Source: Spirosoma sp. (GTDB taxonomy: Bacteria; Bacteroidota; Bacteroidia; Cytophagales; Spirosomataceae). Taken from it: 64,000 nucleotides of DNA. Shown here piece by piece: positions 17,746 to 27,064 of the stretch. Each line of letters opens with the position of its first letter. Position 1 is the first letter of the stretch. The position numbers were made by a program, and so were the translations under genes. Location: NCBI RefSeq assembly GCF_026391055.1, contig NZ_JAPLET010000014.1, positions 124,001 to 188,000 on the forward strand, read 5' to 3'. The notes beneath the pieces are model-generated. The model was given only the letters and a program-made list of their open reading frames with translations, did no database searches and was not told the origin of the DNA.

Positions 17746-20423
17746 ACAAACTCACCCAAGACCTGTTGGCAAAATACAAAGTCAAGCGCGAAGCTCTGAC
17801 TATTCCGCCCGACGTCGGCCAGTCCACCGAAGCCGCCTGCAACAGCTACCGGAAGGCAGCCGCGGTGTTACAGGGGTTCCGGCCCGATGTACTCCGCCCC
17901 CTTGACCTCGCTTACGCCGACGAACCAGCGCGTCAACTGCTGGCCGATGACCTGCTACTCGTACCTGGTGGGCTGGCGGAGGGCATGTTTGCCCTCAAAC
18001 TGACAGTCAGGAAAAAGGCATTGCGGCAGTTAGGCACCCGCGAGGCCATGCGCGCCGCTCTCGAAGCCAACCCAGAGCGGGTGCAGACTCCCCTGCAAAC
18101 AATGTGGGAAACATACTTGAACAGCGGCTTGCTACCCGACCCCAACACGCTTCATTACCAACAGCTTACTCAATACACACAACTCATCGAATGGCTCGAC
18201 GGCCTCGACCCGGCGCTTCCTACCACTAAACAGGTGCAGCGATTACTCCGTGAAAAAAGTATAGTAGCCACCTTCGATCACCTCGTAGTAGACAATTTCA
18301 CAGGCCGCCAACGAGAGTTGAACACTATCAGCAGCTACATCAGAGAGAGTAATACATCCAACGGCATACTGGGCATCTACGGGCCTGGAGGTGTAGGTAA
18401 GTCGGCGTTGATAGGGCGGGTGCTGTGGGAATACAGTCAGCAAAACCCCGATGAGCGCATTCCGTTTGCCTATCTGGCGTTCGACCAGCCTACTCTGCGA
18501 ATCGATCAGCCGTACACCATTCTGACCGAAGCCGTAAACCAATTTGCCCTTCAGGCACTCGGCAAGCAAACGGCTATCGCGCTATACAATGATGTTCTCA
18601 AGCGCTATCGCGAACTGCGCAGTGACCTTGGCAAGCGAAGCGGCCCACAACAAGTGCGGGGGATGGGGGCGGAAATCACTCAACAGACAGAGAATTTGCT
18701 GTACCGAGTATTTAGTATATTTGTTAACCTGCCTGTAGGCAATCAATCCCAGCCCGCCACCCTATTGGTGCTCGATACCTTTGAGGAAGTACAGTACCAC
18801 GACCGGGAAACCCTGACCGAGTTCTGGCGGATGCTCGTCTACTTGCTCAAGCACTCCCCCGCGCTTCGGATTGTCATCTGCGGACGGGCACCCATTGAAG
18901 AAGTTGGAAGCGAGCGAGTCCCGATCGACAATCTGCGCCTGATTAACCTGCCACTCCTCAACCTCGACCTGCACGACCGGGTGCTGCTGTTGCTACGGTT
19001 GGGCGTAGTCGACAAGCAAGTGGCGACAACCGTTGCCCAACAAGTAGGCGGTAACCCCCTAACGCTCCAATTGGCCGCCAACGTAATCACGAAAGCCCCG
19101 CACGAACTCACGCAGACGGGTATCGGAGGCATCGGTAGTCAACTCCGGTTTCAGATCGATGAGCAACTGATTCAGGGGCAGTTGTACCGCCGTATTCTCG
19201 ACCACATCCACGACCCCAACGTGCGGAAACTAGCCCACCCTGGCATGGTGTTGCGCCGTGTTACGCCCGATGTCATCCTAAACGTACTAGCCCCGACCTG
19301 CCACTTGGCTATTAGCGGAATAGGTGAAGCTCAGTTGCTCTTTGAAGCCCTTCGCCGAGAGCATGGTTTAGTACAGGCGAGCAACCCCGGCACCCTAGTG
19401 TATCGACCCGAAATTAGGCAAGCGATGGTGCGGTTACTGCGGCAGGATAGGCCCGCCGATATATCCGAACTGCACCAGAAAGCTGTTTGGTACTACCAAG
19501 ACCGCCCCGACCCACAGGACCGGGCTGAGGAACTTTACCACCGGCTGATGCTGAATCAGGAACCCTGGGAATTGGAACCACGGTGGCTAAAAGACATTGA
19601 AGGGTCGATAGCGGCCAACCTCGACGATTATTCCGACGAGATGAAAGTCTGGCTGGCCTCGCGAATGAGCCTTGAACTGCCCCGGTCTGTGTTTGCCAAT
19701 GCCGATGCCGTGCTGTGGGAGCGAAATGTAACTCGCAAAGTGCAACAGGCACTAAGCCGCCGCAACTACCAAGAAGCATATAATCTGCTAACTGAACGCC
19801 CCGACCGGTCCCCAGACAGCCCCCTGTTTGCACTCGAAGCGAAGCTATGTCTAGTTAGACGCGGAAAGAAAGATCCCGAGCAAGCCTGGAAGGTACTCGA
19901 AGCTGGCGTAGTCTGTGTGGCTGAAGGAGGAAACCGGGGGCGTATGGCCGAATTGCACTGGCTCCAGAGTCAAGCCGCTATTTTAATGATTCGTGAATTG
20001 GACGAGGCCGATTCCTATTTGACGAAGGCACAACAGGCCATTGAAAAAGCCAGCACTCAGTTGCCATTGATGCACATCCTCGGCCAGCGGCTGTTGCTAC
20101 AGACAACATACCCGAAGGCATTTGCGCTTAAATCGATTAGCTCACTGCGGGTACAGTTGGGTGAGGTGTGCCTGGCCTTCGATGAGCCGTTTCCAACCAA
20201 ATCGCACTTTGTAGCACACTTAGCATCCTTGATGCTGGATGGCGAATTCCCCAAAGCGGAGGCTAACCTTGCGCGTTTTGTACCCGGCAACCCTACTACC
20301 GATTGGCCTGGTGCAGTGTCATCGATGACCCTCACCGAAGCAAATCTACAAGGCCTCGACCCCTTCCTCCAGCCTTGGGAATTAGACAACGAATCTAGTA
20401 TCGATGAATCAATACTATTATGA
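17742..20423 (+). CDS. STAND-type NTPase
   Basis: 893 residues. An N-terminal helical region of about 185 residues precedes FTGRQRELNTI, the usual entry to a STAND NTPase. The Walker A is GIYGPGGVGKSALIGR (P-loop 214-221), Walker B TLLVLDTFEEV (Asp345), and the winged-helix entry GNPLTLQLAANVI (from Gly437). The last ~350 residues are helical repeats of TPR type, a normal place for ligand sensing. STAND proteins act as switches that oligomerise on recognition of a trigger. Both junctions are ATGA overlaps, so its translation is coupled to the NTPase before and the protease after. There are no membrane segments. Confidence 0.9.
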   Translation: MNKLTQDLLAKYKVKREALTIPPDVGQSTEAACNSYRKAAAVLQGFRPDVLRPLDLAYADEPARQLLADDLLLVPGGLAEGMFALKLTVRKKALRQLGTREAMRAALEANPERVQTPLQTMWETYLNSGLLPDPNTLHYQQLTQYTQLIEWLDGLDPALPTTKQVQRLLREKSIVATFDHLVVDNFTGRQRELNTISSYIRESNTSNGILGIYGPGGVGKSALIGRVLWEYSQQNPDERIPFAYLAFDQPTLRIDQPYTILTEAVNQFALQALGKQTAIALYNDVLKRYRELRSDLGKRSGPQQVRGMGAEITQQTENLLYRVFSIFVNLPVGNQSQPATLLVLDTFEEVQYHDRETLTEFWRMLVYLLKHSPALRIVICGRAPIEEVGSERVPIDNLRLINLPLLNLDLHDRVLLLLRLGVVDKQVATTVAQQVGGNPLTLQLAANVITKAPHELTQTGIGGIGSQLRFQIDEQLIQGQLYRRILDHIHDPNVRKLAHPGMVLRRVTPDVILNVLAPTCHLAISGIGEAQLLFEALRREHGLVQASNPGTLVYRPEIRQAMVRLLRQDRPADISELHQKAVWYYQDRPDPQDRAEELYHRLMLNQEPWELEPRWLKDIEGSIAANLDDYSDEMKVWLASRMSLELPRSVFANADAVLWERNVTRKVQQALSRRNYQEAYNLLTERPDRSPDSPLFALEAKLCLVRRGKKDPEQAWKVLEAGVVCVAEGGNRGRMAELHWLQSQAAILMIRELDEADSYLTKAQQAIEKASTQLPLMHILGQRLLLQTTYPKAFALKSISSLRVQLGEVCLAFDEPFPTKSHFVAHLASLMLDGEFPKAEANLARFVPGNPTTDWPGAVSSMTLTEANLQGLDPFLQPWELDNESSIDESILL

Positions 20424-21517
20424 ATCCAATCCTATCCCCTGACGAAGTAAACCAGTTGGTCGCTGCGCTGATGAGCAGCCCGCTCGATACCGGCATGGCT
20501 CGTCCGATGTTGTTTCAGAGCGTCAGCAAATCCATTACGGGTCTGCTCCAAGGTGGGTTGCCGCCCATGCTACAGCTCCGTAGCGACATCAGCACAATGA
20601 ACAACGTGCGGCGGCTCACTAATGGTGAAGTGCCACTGCAACTCTACCTACAAAACGCCGCCACGCTGCTCGATGGCACCCAGCAGGCCGAAGTCATCAA
20701 GAGCCTGTTGAGTGAAGTAATGGGCCGCACGTCTGGCGCACCTCAAATCGACTTGGTTGGGCTGCCCGACGTGAAGGAAGTACTGGTTCATCAGGACGAC
20801 ACCCTATCGGTTGCGTTTATGAAGGCAGGTATCGAGGTTGGTCCTTCGGTGATGAAACTGCGGGTACCTCGCTTTGAGAACGGGCAGCCCCGCCTTAGCG
20901 GTACCGAACGAACCTATTACCTCGGTACCGGATGGCTTGTCACAGACTCGCTGCTGATGACCAACCACCATGTCGTGAATGCTCGCGACGACGGCGAACC
21001 CAGTGCTCCCGATTCTGACCTTCGTCTACAGAGTGCCAACACCCTGCTCATCTGCGATTTCGACAACAGTAGCCTGCCCGAAAAACCACCCATCAATGCT
21101 CTCCAGCTTGAAGTTGCCAACCCTACCCTCGACTACGCACTGCTACGCGTACCGTCCTTCACCGACCGTACGCCTATGCGCCGAGCAACCAACGCCGCCC
21201 AGAAAGGTGATGCAGTCAACATCGTTCAGCATCCCGGAGGGCGGGCTAAACGTTATGGCATCCGTAACAACCTAGTCAGTGCCGCTACCGAAACCGACGT
21301 GCGCTACTTCACCGATACCGAGGGCGGATCATCGGGGTCGCCTGTTTTCAACGACAATTGGGAGGTAATCGGGCTACATCGTGGGGCCAAGTTTGTGACG
21401 GGTGTACAGTTTCAAGGCAAACCGACGGCATGGGTCAATCAGGGCACACCCATAGCCGCTATCCTCGCCCACATAAAGGCCAACCACCCCGCGCTGGTGA
21501 CCGAACTCGCTCTTTAA
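20420..21517 (+). CDS. Trypsin-like serine protease with possible EAD-like N-terminus
   Basis: 365 residues. The first ~110 are helical (LSPDEVNQLVAALMS... VPLQLYLQNAATLLDG) and resemble effector-associated domains that link effectors to STAND partners. The rest is a trypsin/HtrA-fold peptidase: GTGWLVTDSLLMTNHHVV (His184), NPTLDYALLRV (Asp238) and EGGSSGSPVFN (Ser305) give an intact triad. No signal peptide, so it should act in the cytoplasm. The start overlaps the STAND gene stop (ATGA). A likely role is an effector that cleaves proteins when the STAND switch fires. Confidence 0.88.
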   Translation: MNPILSPDEVNQLVAALMSSPLDTGMARPMLFQSVSKSITGLLQGGLPPMLQLRSDISTMNNVRRLTNGEVPLQLYLQNAATLLDGTQQAEVIKSLLSEVMGRTSGAPQIDLVGLPDVKEVLVHQDDTLSVAFMKAGIEVGPSVMKLRVPRFENGQPRLSGTERTYYLGTGWLVTDSLLMTNHHVVNARDDGEPSAPDSDLRLQSANTLLICDFDNSSLPEKPPINALQLEVANPTLDYALLRVPSFTDRTPMRRATNAAQKGDAVNIVQHPGGRAKRYGIRNNLVSAATETDVRYFTDTEGGSSGSPVFNDNWEVIGLHRGAKFVTGVQFQGKPTAWVNQGTPIAAILAHIKANHPALVTELAL

Positions 21518-21539
21518 CCTCAAGTACATTTCCGTTCGT

Positions 21540-22178
21540 ATGAAACACCTCTTCGTTTCTCTGTTATTGCTGACCTCCGTTGCGCTATCGGCTACCTTCG
21601 CCCAAGATTCAACGAACCACTCGGCCCCAACATCAGCGTCAGCAACGGGCAATCTGGCCCCAACTACCGACGACAAACCTGCCAAAGAGGTGCCATTCAG
21701 TATGCAAGAGATGCTGCTGATTATTGCCCTCTGTGGTCTTGTTGGTGGTTATGCCAACTACCGCCGTACTGCCGAACAACTCCGCACAACAGTGACGGGG
21801 TCAGCTACGCTCGGCACTGAACCCGTTACGCAACCCGCCACGCCCGACGAGCGGCGACGGCATTTGCTTACCTGTCTCACGCTGGGGTTGTTATCCTCAG
21901 CCCTGGTACCGCTCTTTCTCAATAGCCTCAGCAGCAATCTCCTCTATAACAAGACCGATCAGAACCTGCTCATCTTTGCGGGTTTCTGCCTGTTGGCGGG
22001 TATAGCTTCGAACGGGTTTATCGATGCGCTAACCCAGCGAATGCTGAACCAGATGAAAGAAACACAACGGCAGGTCAACGAAGCCGCCCGACAGGTGAAT
22101 GAAAGTCGGATAGAGACCGCTACCCTGCTCGAATCGAGCCGGGAGCAATTAGAAAATCTGAAAGAAAAGCCTGAATGA
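21540..22178 (+). CDS. Three-TM coiled-coil protein, YLATT/YEATS-associated type
   Basis: 212 residues. A signal-peptide-like N-terminus (1-21) is followed by a Thr/Pro-rich linker and three hydrophobic segments (about 58-74, 108-128, 142-162), including SSALVPLFLNSLSSNLL and LLIFAGFCLLAGIASNGFIDAL. The C-terminal tail (165-210) is a coiled coil (EAARQVNESRIETATLLESS). This matches my memory of the YEATS-associated three-TM (YLATT) proteins of conflict systems, though no pYEATS domain is seen nearby. It starts 22 bp after the protease gene and closes the operon. It may anchor or pass the response at the membrane. Confidence 0.7.
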   Translation: MKHLFVSLLLLTSVALSATFAQDSTNHSAPTSASATGNLAPTTDDKPAKEVPFSMQEMLLIIALCGLVGGYANYRRTAEQLRTTVTGSATLGTEPVTQPATPDERRRHLLTCLTLGLLSSALVPLFLNSLSSNLLYNKTDQNLLIFAGFCLLAGIASNGFIDALTQRMLNQMKETQRQVNEAARQVNESRIETATLLESSREQLENLKEKPE

Positions 22179-22501
22179 GCTAAGGCGTTGTAACGAAAAA
22201 ATAGAAGACTATAATAGGCTACTTATTTTCTGAATGCGCTATCAAATAGGTAACAACTTCTTGGTGATTAGAACATTTATGCAGGGTAGTACGACACCGG
22301 CCGCCCAGACAATACGTCATTTGGCGAATCGGCCTTCTTACTCAGACGTATTGCTGAAAATTAGTGATTATTTCGGCACACTTTTATTATTTTAAATTAC
22401 GTCATATATCTTTTGAACAAGGGTCAGAATTTTGCTCGCTTTAGCGGCTTGAATATTTACTTTTGTCCACTGTCAGGTTTACAATAACTTGTAGAATAGG
22501 G
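22179..22501. other. Intergenic region
   Basis: AT-rich stretch after the conflict operon. No terminator or gene is clear. Confidence 0.4.
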
Positions 22502-22634
22502 TTTTCGTGAACGATTTGAAAAAGATATACAAACAGGTACAATCTATTAATTCACAATCATTTACGCTGTTCATTTACCACTACTCATTGGCCTTTAAAT
22601 GAACGATTTCATGTTTGACCCGTCCTGAAAAGTG
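22502..22634 (+). repeat. Degenerate ~133-bp repeat, copy B
   Basis: The partner of 5719-5850, with the same block order and orientation (TTTTCGTGAACGATTT, GTTCATT, GCCTTTAAATGAACGATTTC, TCCTGAAAAGTG). It abuts the left end of the IS3-type remnant. The two copies bracket the LytS/LytTR genes and the conflict operon. Confidence 0.6.
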
Positions 22635-22656
22635 TTGACCGTTGTCTGATCCTGAA

Positions 22657-23160
22657 AATAAGTTGTCAGTTTTTCAGGCAGTAATTTTTAGTCAATAGTA
22701 ATCCTGGTATAGCGTTGTCAATTTAGATGAAACAGATGGACTTACCCATATTGGCCGTGGTCCCGAGCTGATTTTGACCGCTTGTAAACCTTGGGCTTCC
22801 AATGCTTTTTAAGCGGAAGCTCACTCTGATGAGCCATCACTGGAGTCTGGTAACCACAGCTCATGTGCGGGCGCAGATGGTTGTAATTGTAGATACTTTT
22901 CTCAACCGCTTTCTCTGCCTCCTCAAAAGTAATAAAGTCTTCATCTTCTGGCGATAAAGTTGGACCCAGCTGCGCAAGGTATGGCCACTGTGAATGCCTA
23001 AATCTTCCATCACCTGGCTTACTTCTTCACCGCCAAAGAGGATACGAAACACTGCGGTCTCTCGGAGTTGTTCGCTGTACTGAAAGCGACTCAGCAGGTC
23101 GCGAATGTGGTCTTACACTGAAATAGGTTGTCGATTTTGATGAAAATCTGACAACCTATT
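22657..23160 (-). mobile_element. Internally deleted IS3-family remnant
   Basis: Imperfect terminal repeats AATAAGTTGTCAGTTTTTCA (22657-22676) and AATAGGTTGTCAGATTTTCA (complement of 23141-23160) match at 18 of 20 bases. On the minus strand, sequence near 23110-22970 encodes an OrfA-type helix-turn-helix (HIRDLLSRFQYSEQ, VMEDLGIHSGHTLRSW). It is followed in another frame by the C-terminus of an integrase-core OrfB (YNHLRPHMSCGYQTPVMAH). The DDE core between them is missing. The right end also forms a 39-nt palindrome (23122-23160). It cannot move by itself. Confidence 0.75.
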
Positions 23161-23177
23161 TTCTATACAACAGTTAG

Positions 23178-24545
23178 TTAAGTGCTTGATAAAGAGTAGT
23201 TTAAAAACAACCTAATCAGTTCCTCCTGAGTTAAATCAAGAGCTGTCAAACGCCGTTTCACTTGCCGTAAGCCCGCTTCCCTAGTTTTTTGAACTGTGTC
23301 TTTAACTTGAGCTTTCTTGTAAGGCTCCTCTTTAGTCAGCATGTTCCAAATAATCACCGCCAGCTTTCGAGCTGTGGCCGTGATAGCCGCCACTCGGCCT
23401 TTCTTATAGGCAACTCGTTTAAAGAAGCCACTCAATTCATGATTGGCCAGATTGCCAATCGTGTTAGCTGCCTGTCGTAAGGCGATAGCAATATGGGATT
23501 TGCCCGAGGGTGTATAACGGCTAATCGTGCGTCCGCCACTGATTTTATTGTTGGGCACCAACCGTAGCCAACTAGCGAAGCTTTTAGCGCTGGCAAACTT
23601 ATGGATGTCCTTGCCTAACGTGGTTAATAGGCATAAAACCGTACTGTGACTAACTCCGGGTATGGCAAACAAATCGGTTTGAAAATAACTCAGCGCAATT
23701 TGGGAAACATCAAAGCCAGGCGTGTTTTTATTGTTTTTCTTTCGGGTGGCGGGCTGGACGTGTTCGGCTGATTTATAAACAGGTTCTTGGGCTACAGAGC
23801 GACGTAAAGCTTGTTCAATGGTCCCATCACACTCTAGCAGCGCTTTTTGATAGAGCTTATAAAAATTTAGGGTTGCTTGCAATTCAAATAATTGTTCCTG
23901 TCGCCACCAGCCCTGCAGCGATTGAGCGATTTCCTCCTTAGACTTCTTCACACGCACGTCCACCAAGGAGGCTAAGTAATATGGATCTCGGTTGCCTACC
24001 AAAATCGCTTCAATGATGGCTAGGCCCGACTTACCGGTGATGTCGCGAATAGCTACATCCAACCGAATATTCATCAACCGCAGCGCTTTCTGCATTTTGC
24101 GAGCATAAGTAGCCTGCTGCTCAATCAAGTGCTGGCGATGATAGTAGTAGGTACGAAGTTCCTGCAGCGTGTCGCTCAATAAAAAACTGCCCGACAATAA
24201 TCCTAACGAGTGGAGTCGTTGAATCCACAAACAATCAATGACATCGGTTTTGCGACCCTGGACGTTTTTAGTCTGATTGCCGCCCACTAATAAGACCTCA
24301 AATCCAGCTTTCTGTAAAGCATTAAAGAGGGTTTGCCAGTAACTGCCGGTACTTTCCATGGCTACCGATGTAATACCATACTGGCGCAAATAGTCAATCA
24401 GATCCTGGTGGTCCTGGGTGTAGACGCCAAAGGATTGGACGTTTTCTTTATTCTGGTCGACGGCTACCCAATGCTCTCGGGAGCCGATGTCAATGCCAGC
24501 AGCATGCGGATTGACGATTGGCAAATTAGTGGTTGACTTTCCCAT
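23178..24545 (-). CDS. IS110-family transposase (DEDD)
   Basis: 455 residues. The N-terminal RuvC-like domain holds the DEDD set: Asp19 (GIDIGS), Glu64 (MESTGSYW), Asp101 and Asp104 (GRKTDVIDCLW). The C-terminal Transposase_20 domain carries FAIPGVSHSTVLCLLTTLG and the Ser-containing KSFASWLRLVP. IS110 enzymes recombine DNA guided by a bridge RNA made from the element's own non-coding end. The gene looks complete. A candidate RNA region lies directly upstream of its start (24546-24745). Confidence 0.95.
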   Translation of the reverse strand: MGKSTTNLPIVNPHAAGIDIGSREHWVAVDQNKENVQSFGVYTQDHQDLIDYLRQYGITSVAMESTGSYWQTLFNALQKAGFEVLLVGGNQTKNVQGRKTDVIDCLWIQRLHSLGLLSGSFLLSDTLQELRTYYYHRQHLIEQQATYARKMQKALRLMNIRLDVAIRDITGKSGLAIIEAILVGNRDPYYLASLVDVRVKKSKEEIAQSLQGWWRQEQLFELQATLNFYKLYQKALLECDGTIEQALRRSVAQEPVYKSAEHVQPATRKKNNKNTPGFDVSQIALSYFQTDLFAIPGVSHSTVLCLLTTLGKDIHKFASAKSFASWLRLVPNNKISGGRTISRYTPSGKSHIAIALRQAANTIGNLANHELSGFFKRVAYKKGRVAAITATARKLAVIIWNMLTKEEPYKKAQVKDTVQKTREAGLRQVKRRLTALDLTQEELIRLFLNYSLSST

Positions 24546-24745
24546 CGTTTTGGCGGCTTAGATGCGTAAACTGACCTCAGGGAATGGATGGGTATATCAG
24601 GATTTTTCTATACGGGATTCTCTTGAGGAGATCACCAGTGAATTCAACAAGTGCCACTTTTGGAGGCCTTATCCATTCCAGCCCAGATTTCAGTAAGGAC
24701 TACTACGTACCAGTATAGGTTGATGAGCTTGTTTCTGAGGTCAAA
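24546..24745 (-). ncRNA. Candidate IS110 bridge RNA region
   Basis: Upstream of the transposase, on the same strand, two nested inverted repeats sit in order: TGACCTCAG (24572-24580) with CTGAGGTCA (24735-24743), and directly inside on the left GGAATGGAT (24581-24589) with ATCCATTCC (24671-24679). Such long-range stems with large internal loops are what a bridge RNA would show, and in IS110-group elements the RNA comes from the 5' non-coding end. The element boundaries and loop pairings to target were not resolved. Confidence 0.45.
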
Positions 24746-24779
24746 ACAAGATAACTAGAAAGCACCAATCTGCCTACTC

Positions 24780-25033
24780 CAGTTGTCCTGGGTATTCAAT
24801 GGTACCCGCCAATCGAGCGATTTCAGTGTAAGACAGTTGATGAGCGTTCCGTTCATACTTGGCCAATCTGCGCCACATAGGTCCCAATCTGTTCCAGTTC
24901 TTCAAAGCGTCAAATATCGGGTTGGTCTCGTCGGCGGGCCAATTCCCGGAAGTGTTGTAGACTCAGCAAGCGACGAAATGCCGCCAGCGGAATAGGCTAG
25001 TGTTGCAGTCGGGTAAATAACCCGTTGACTCGA
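24780..25033 (-). pseudogene. Decayed gene upstream of IS110
   Basis: On the minus strand, protein-like pieces follow each other across stops and a frame change: LFTRLQH, PIPLAAFRRLLSLQHFRELARRRDQPDI, RFEELEQIGTYVAQI, then AKYERNAHQLSYTEIARLAGTIEYPG. The last piece resembles a helix-turn-helix. It may be the end of a gene broken by decay. No family is assigned. Confidence 0.35.
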
Positions 25034-25076
25034 CGTGAGTGCTTAAGGCGGATGAAGTTTCCTTATTTTTATCCCT

Positions 25077-25934
25077 ATGAAGTTAAACAGAATACTCATT
25101 TTCCTGCTGCTCGTTAGCGGTCTTAGCCAGTGTAAGCAATCAGAGGTTTCCCCTCCGGTTACCACCAGCCCAACCCGAGATGATAATCTGGCGATGGGCA
25201 ATCCCGATGGGGCCAGACCGCTTGAGTCCAGTCCAAACGCTTACTTGATTACCCGGCCAACCTACAGTGTTTCCTATAACCAGTCAACCGGTATTGCCAA
25301 CTGGTGCAGCTGGCACCTCAGCACTGCCTGGAAAGGTTCGGCAACACGATATGCCGGCAACTTCATTCCGGATCAAAGCTTGCCCGCTACCTGGTATCAG
25401 GCTCGCCATGCCGACTATGCCAATAGCGGTTTTGACCGGGGCCACCTCTGCCCCTCCGACGATCGGGATAGTACGGCCCAGGAGAACCAGACTACCTTTA
25501 TCCTGACCAACATCGTCCCTCAGGCCCCTCAACATAACCGGCAGGCCTGGAAGAATCTGGAAGACTACACCCGTGGTTTATTGACTCAGGGAAATGAGGT
25601 CTATATCATAGCTGGTACGTATGGGAAAGGAGGCGAAGGCGATAGCGGCAAAGCCACTAGTATCGCCAATGGTAAACTGACGGTTCCGGCTGCGCTTTGG
25701 AAAATAATGGTGGTACTGCCGATCGGTTCCGGGGATGTGAATCGAATCAGCGCCCAAACCCGGGTGATTGCTGTCTGGATGCCCAATACCAACACGACGG
25801 GTCTGCAGCCCTGGACGCGATACCGAGTTAGTATCGATGAGGTCGAAAAGCAGACGGGATATAACTTCCTGTCGAATGTTCCGGAACGTATTCAACGAGA
25901 GGTTGAAGCGAAAGTAGACAATGAAGGGATCTAA
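25077..25934 (+). CDS. DNA/RNA non-specific endonuclease, lipoprotein
   Basis: 285 residues. A lipoprotein signal ends at GLSQC (Cys19). The NUC1/EndA domain carries the catalytic motif DRGHLCPS (His in DRGH, about residue 122) and the metal-binding Asn in a helix like [19 protein letters not shown]. It cleaves DNA and RNA with Mg2+, outside the cytoplasm. It is alone on its strand; its role may be nutrient salvage or attack on foreign DNA. Confidence 0.95.
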   Translation: MKLNRILIFLLLVSGLSQCKQSEVSPPVTTSPTRDDNLAMGNPDGARPLESSPNAYLITRPTYSVSYNQSTGIANWCSWHLSTAWKGSATRYAGNFIPDQSLPATWYQARHADYANSGFDRGHLCPSDDRDSTAQENQTTFILTNIVPQAPQHNRQAWKNLEDYTRGLLTQGNEVYIIAGTYGKGGEGDSGKATSIANGKLTVPAALWKIMVVLPIGSGDVNRISAQTRVIAVWMPNTNTTGLQPWTRYRVSIDEVEKQTGYNFLSNVPERIQREVEAKVDNEGI

Positions 25935-26112
25935 AGTGGAGAGAGTGCGGGGAGAGATAATAGAACACCTTAAACCACATGCTGAATTCCAGTGGTGGGT
26001 CAAGCGACGCTGAACCAAACTGTTGTGGAACGGTTTAACTGTTACGAGAGCTTCTAATTCATCAACCCTCATACTCGGACAACTAATTTTAACGGGCGAA
26101 GTCAATCCTTCC

Positions 26113-26475
26113 TCAGCGTATAGGTTTTCCAATTAATTGTTCTAGGCCGAACACGAAACTGGTGAAATCCTCAGGGAATGCGTTCGAGCCAACGCATTCC
26201 AACCGGGTGGTCTGAATCTGGATTAATAAACTCCATTGTATACCGTCCAGGACCGGGCTTTCATACCTACTCTGCCAAATCAGACATGGCTTTATCAGCT
26301 CTCGTAGAGTGAAGCTATTTACATTAACAGGTTCTGCCAATTCCATAAACATAGAGGAGGGGAAAGGGAAAGGGGATTGAAAATACAACCCATTATTCTG
26401 GACGATACGTATTTCGGTATTGACCCCATGATATCCTCCGATGAAGAATTGTAAACTAACTATGTCTTTTTTCAT
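26113..26475 (-). CDS. Hypothetical protein, paralogue of 26618-27064
   Basis: 120 residues, no signal or membrane helix. The plan (VSLQFFIGG start, DGIQWSLLIQIQ strand, final FTSFVFGLEQLIGKPI helix) matches the neighbour at 26618 position by position, at low identity. The two look like products of an old duplication. Size and pairing recall immunity-type or WapI-like small proteins, but no family is assigned. Confidence 0.6.
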   Translation of the reverse strand: MKKDIVSLQFFIGGYHGVNTEIRIVQNNGLYFQSPFPFPSSMFMELAEPVNVNSFTLRELIKPCLIWQSRYESPVLDGIQWSLLIQIQTTRLECVGSNAFPEDFTSFVFGLEQLIGKPIR

Positions 26476-26617
26476 ATCCTGTAACGTTTCATTTTACAAG
26501 TTCTCCGGTAGGTTCTTTCATTGCTCGTCTTCAATTCCTGCCCGCGCTCGTCAACTTTTTTAAATAGGAGATCGCTTCATTCTTTTTTATCAAAACCTCA
26601 CCACGCGGCTGGTAGTC

Positions 26618-27064
26618 CTACTCGTAATAAAAACCTCTGGCCATCAGAGGCCTTCGAATGATAAGTTCCAGTCGGTTAACCCAGTCGGCAAACTCATCGG
26701 TAACTGTATCATGACAGAAGGAAAGATATTTATCATCCACTTGAAGGGTTAATTGCCAATTTGTACCATCATAGGTTATTTGGGTATCCTCCAGATGTTT
26801 CCAATTCAGGCAGGGCATAAAGGCTGTGTATAGTAAGGTTGAGTCTACTATTAGATGTACAGCGTGTTTAAGAAAATACTGGTTTTCGTAGCGGGCACGT
26901 GCTTTTTTGGTAAGATGAAAATAGCCATCCGAATCAGAGTCAGGAAATACAGGACCGTGATAATACAGGAGTTGATGACGATGGGTACGTAACATGGTAA
27001 AGTAAGAAGCTCGGTCGCCTAAAATGGAAAATTGAATTTTGATTGTACCCTTGGTTGTTTTCAT
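26618..27064 (-). CDS. Hypothetical protein, paralogue of 26113-26475
   Basis: 148 residues, soluble, beta-rich at both ends (IKIQFSILGDRASYF, GTNWQLTLQVDD) with a final helix EFADWVNRLELIIRRPL. It shares layout with the gene at 26113, 142 bp away on the same strand. No family is recognised. Confidence 0.65.
   Translation of the reverse strand: MKTTKGTIKIQFSILGDRASYFTMLRTHRHQLLYYHGPVFPDSDSDGYFHLTKKARARYENQYFLKHAVHLIVDSTLLYTAFMPCLNWKHLEDTQITYDGTNWQLTLQVDDKYLSFCHDTVTDEFADWVNRLELIIRRPLMARGFYYE

Noticed and set aside
22861..23052. 63-codon ORF taken as an intact gene
   Set aside because: It is part of the IS3 remnant, with only the OrfA half in frame.
24783..24995. Plus-strand 70-codon ORF
   Set aside because: Opposite strand holds better (though broken) protein-like sequence.
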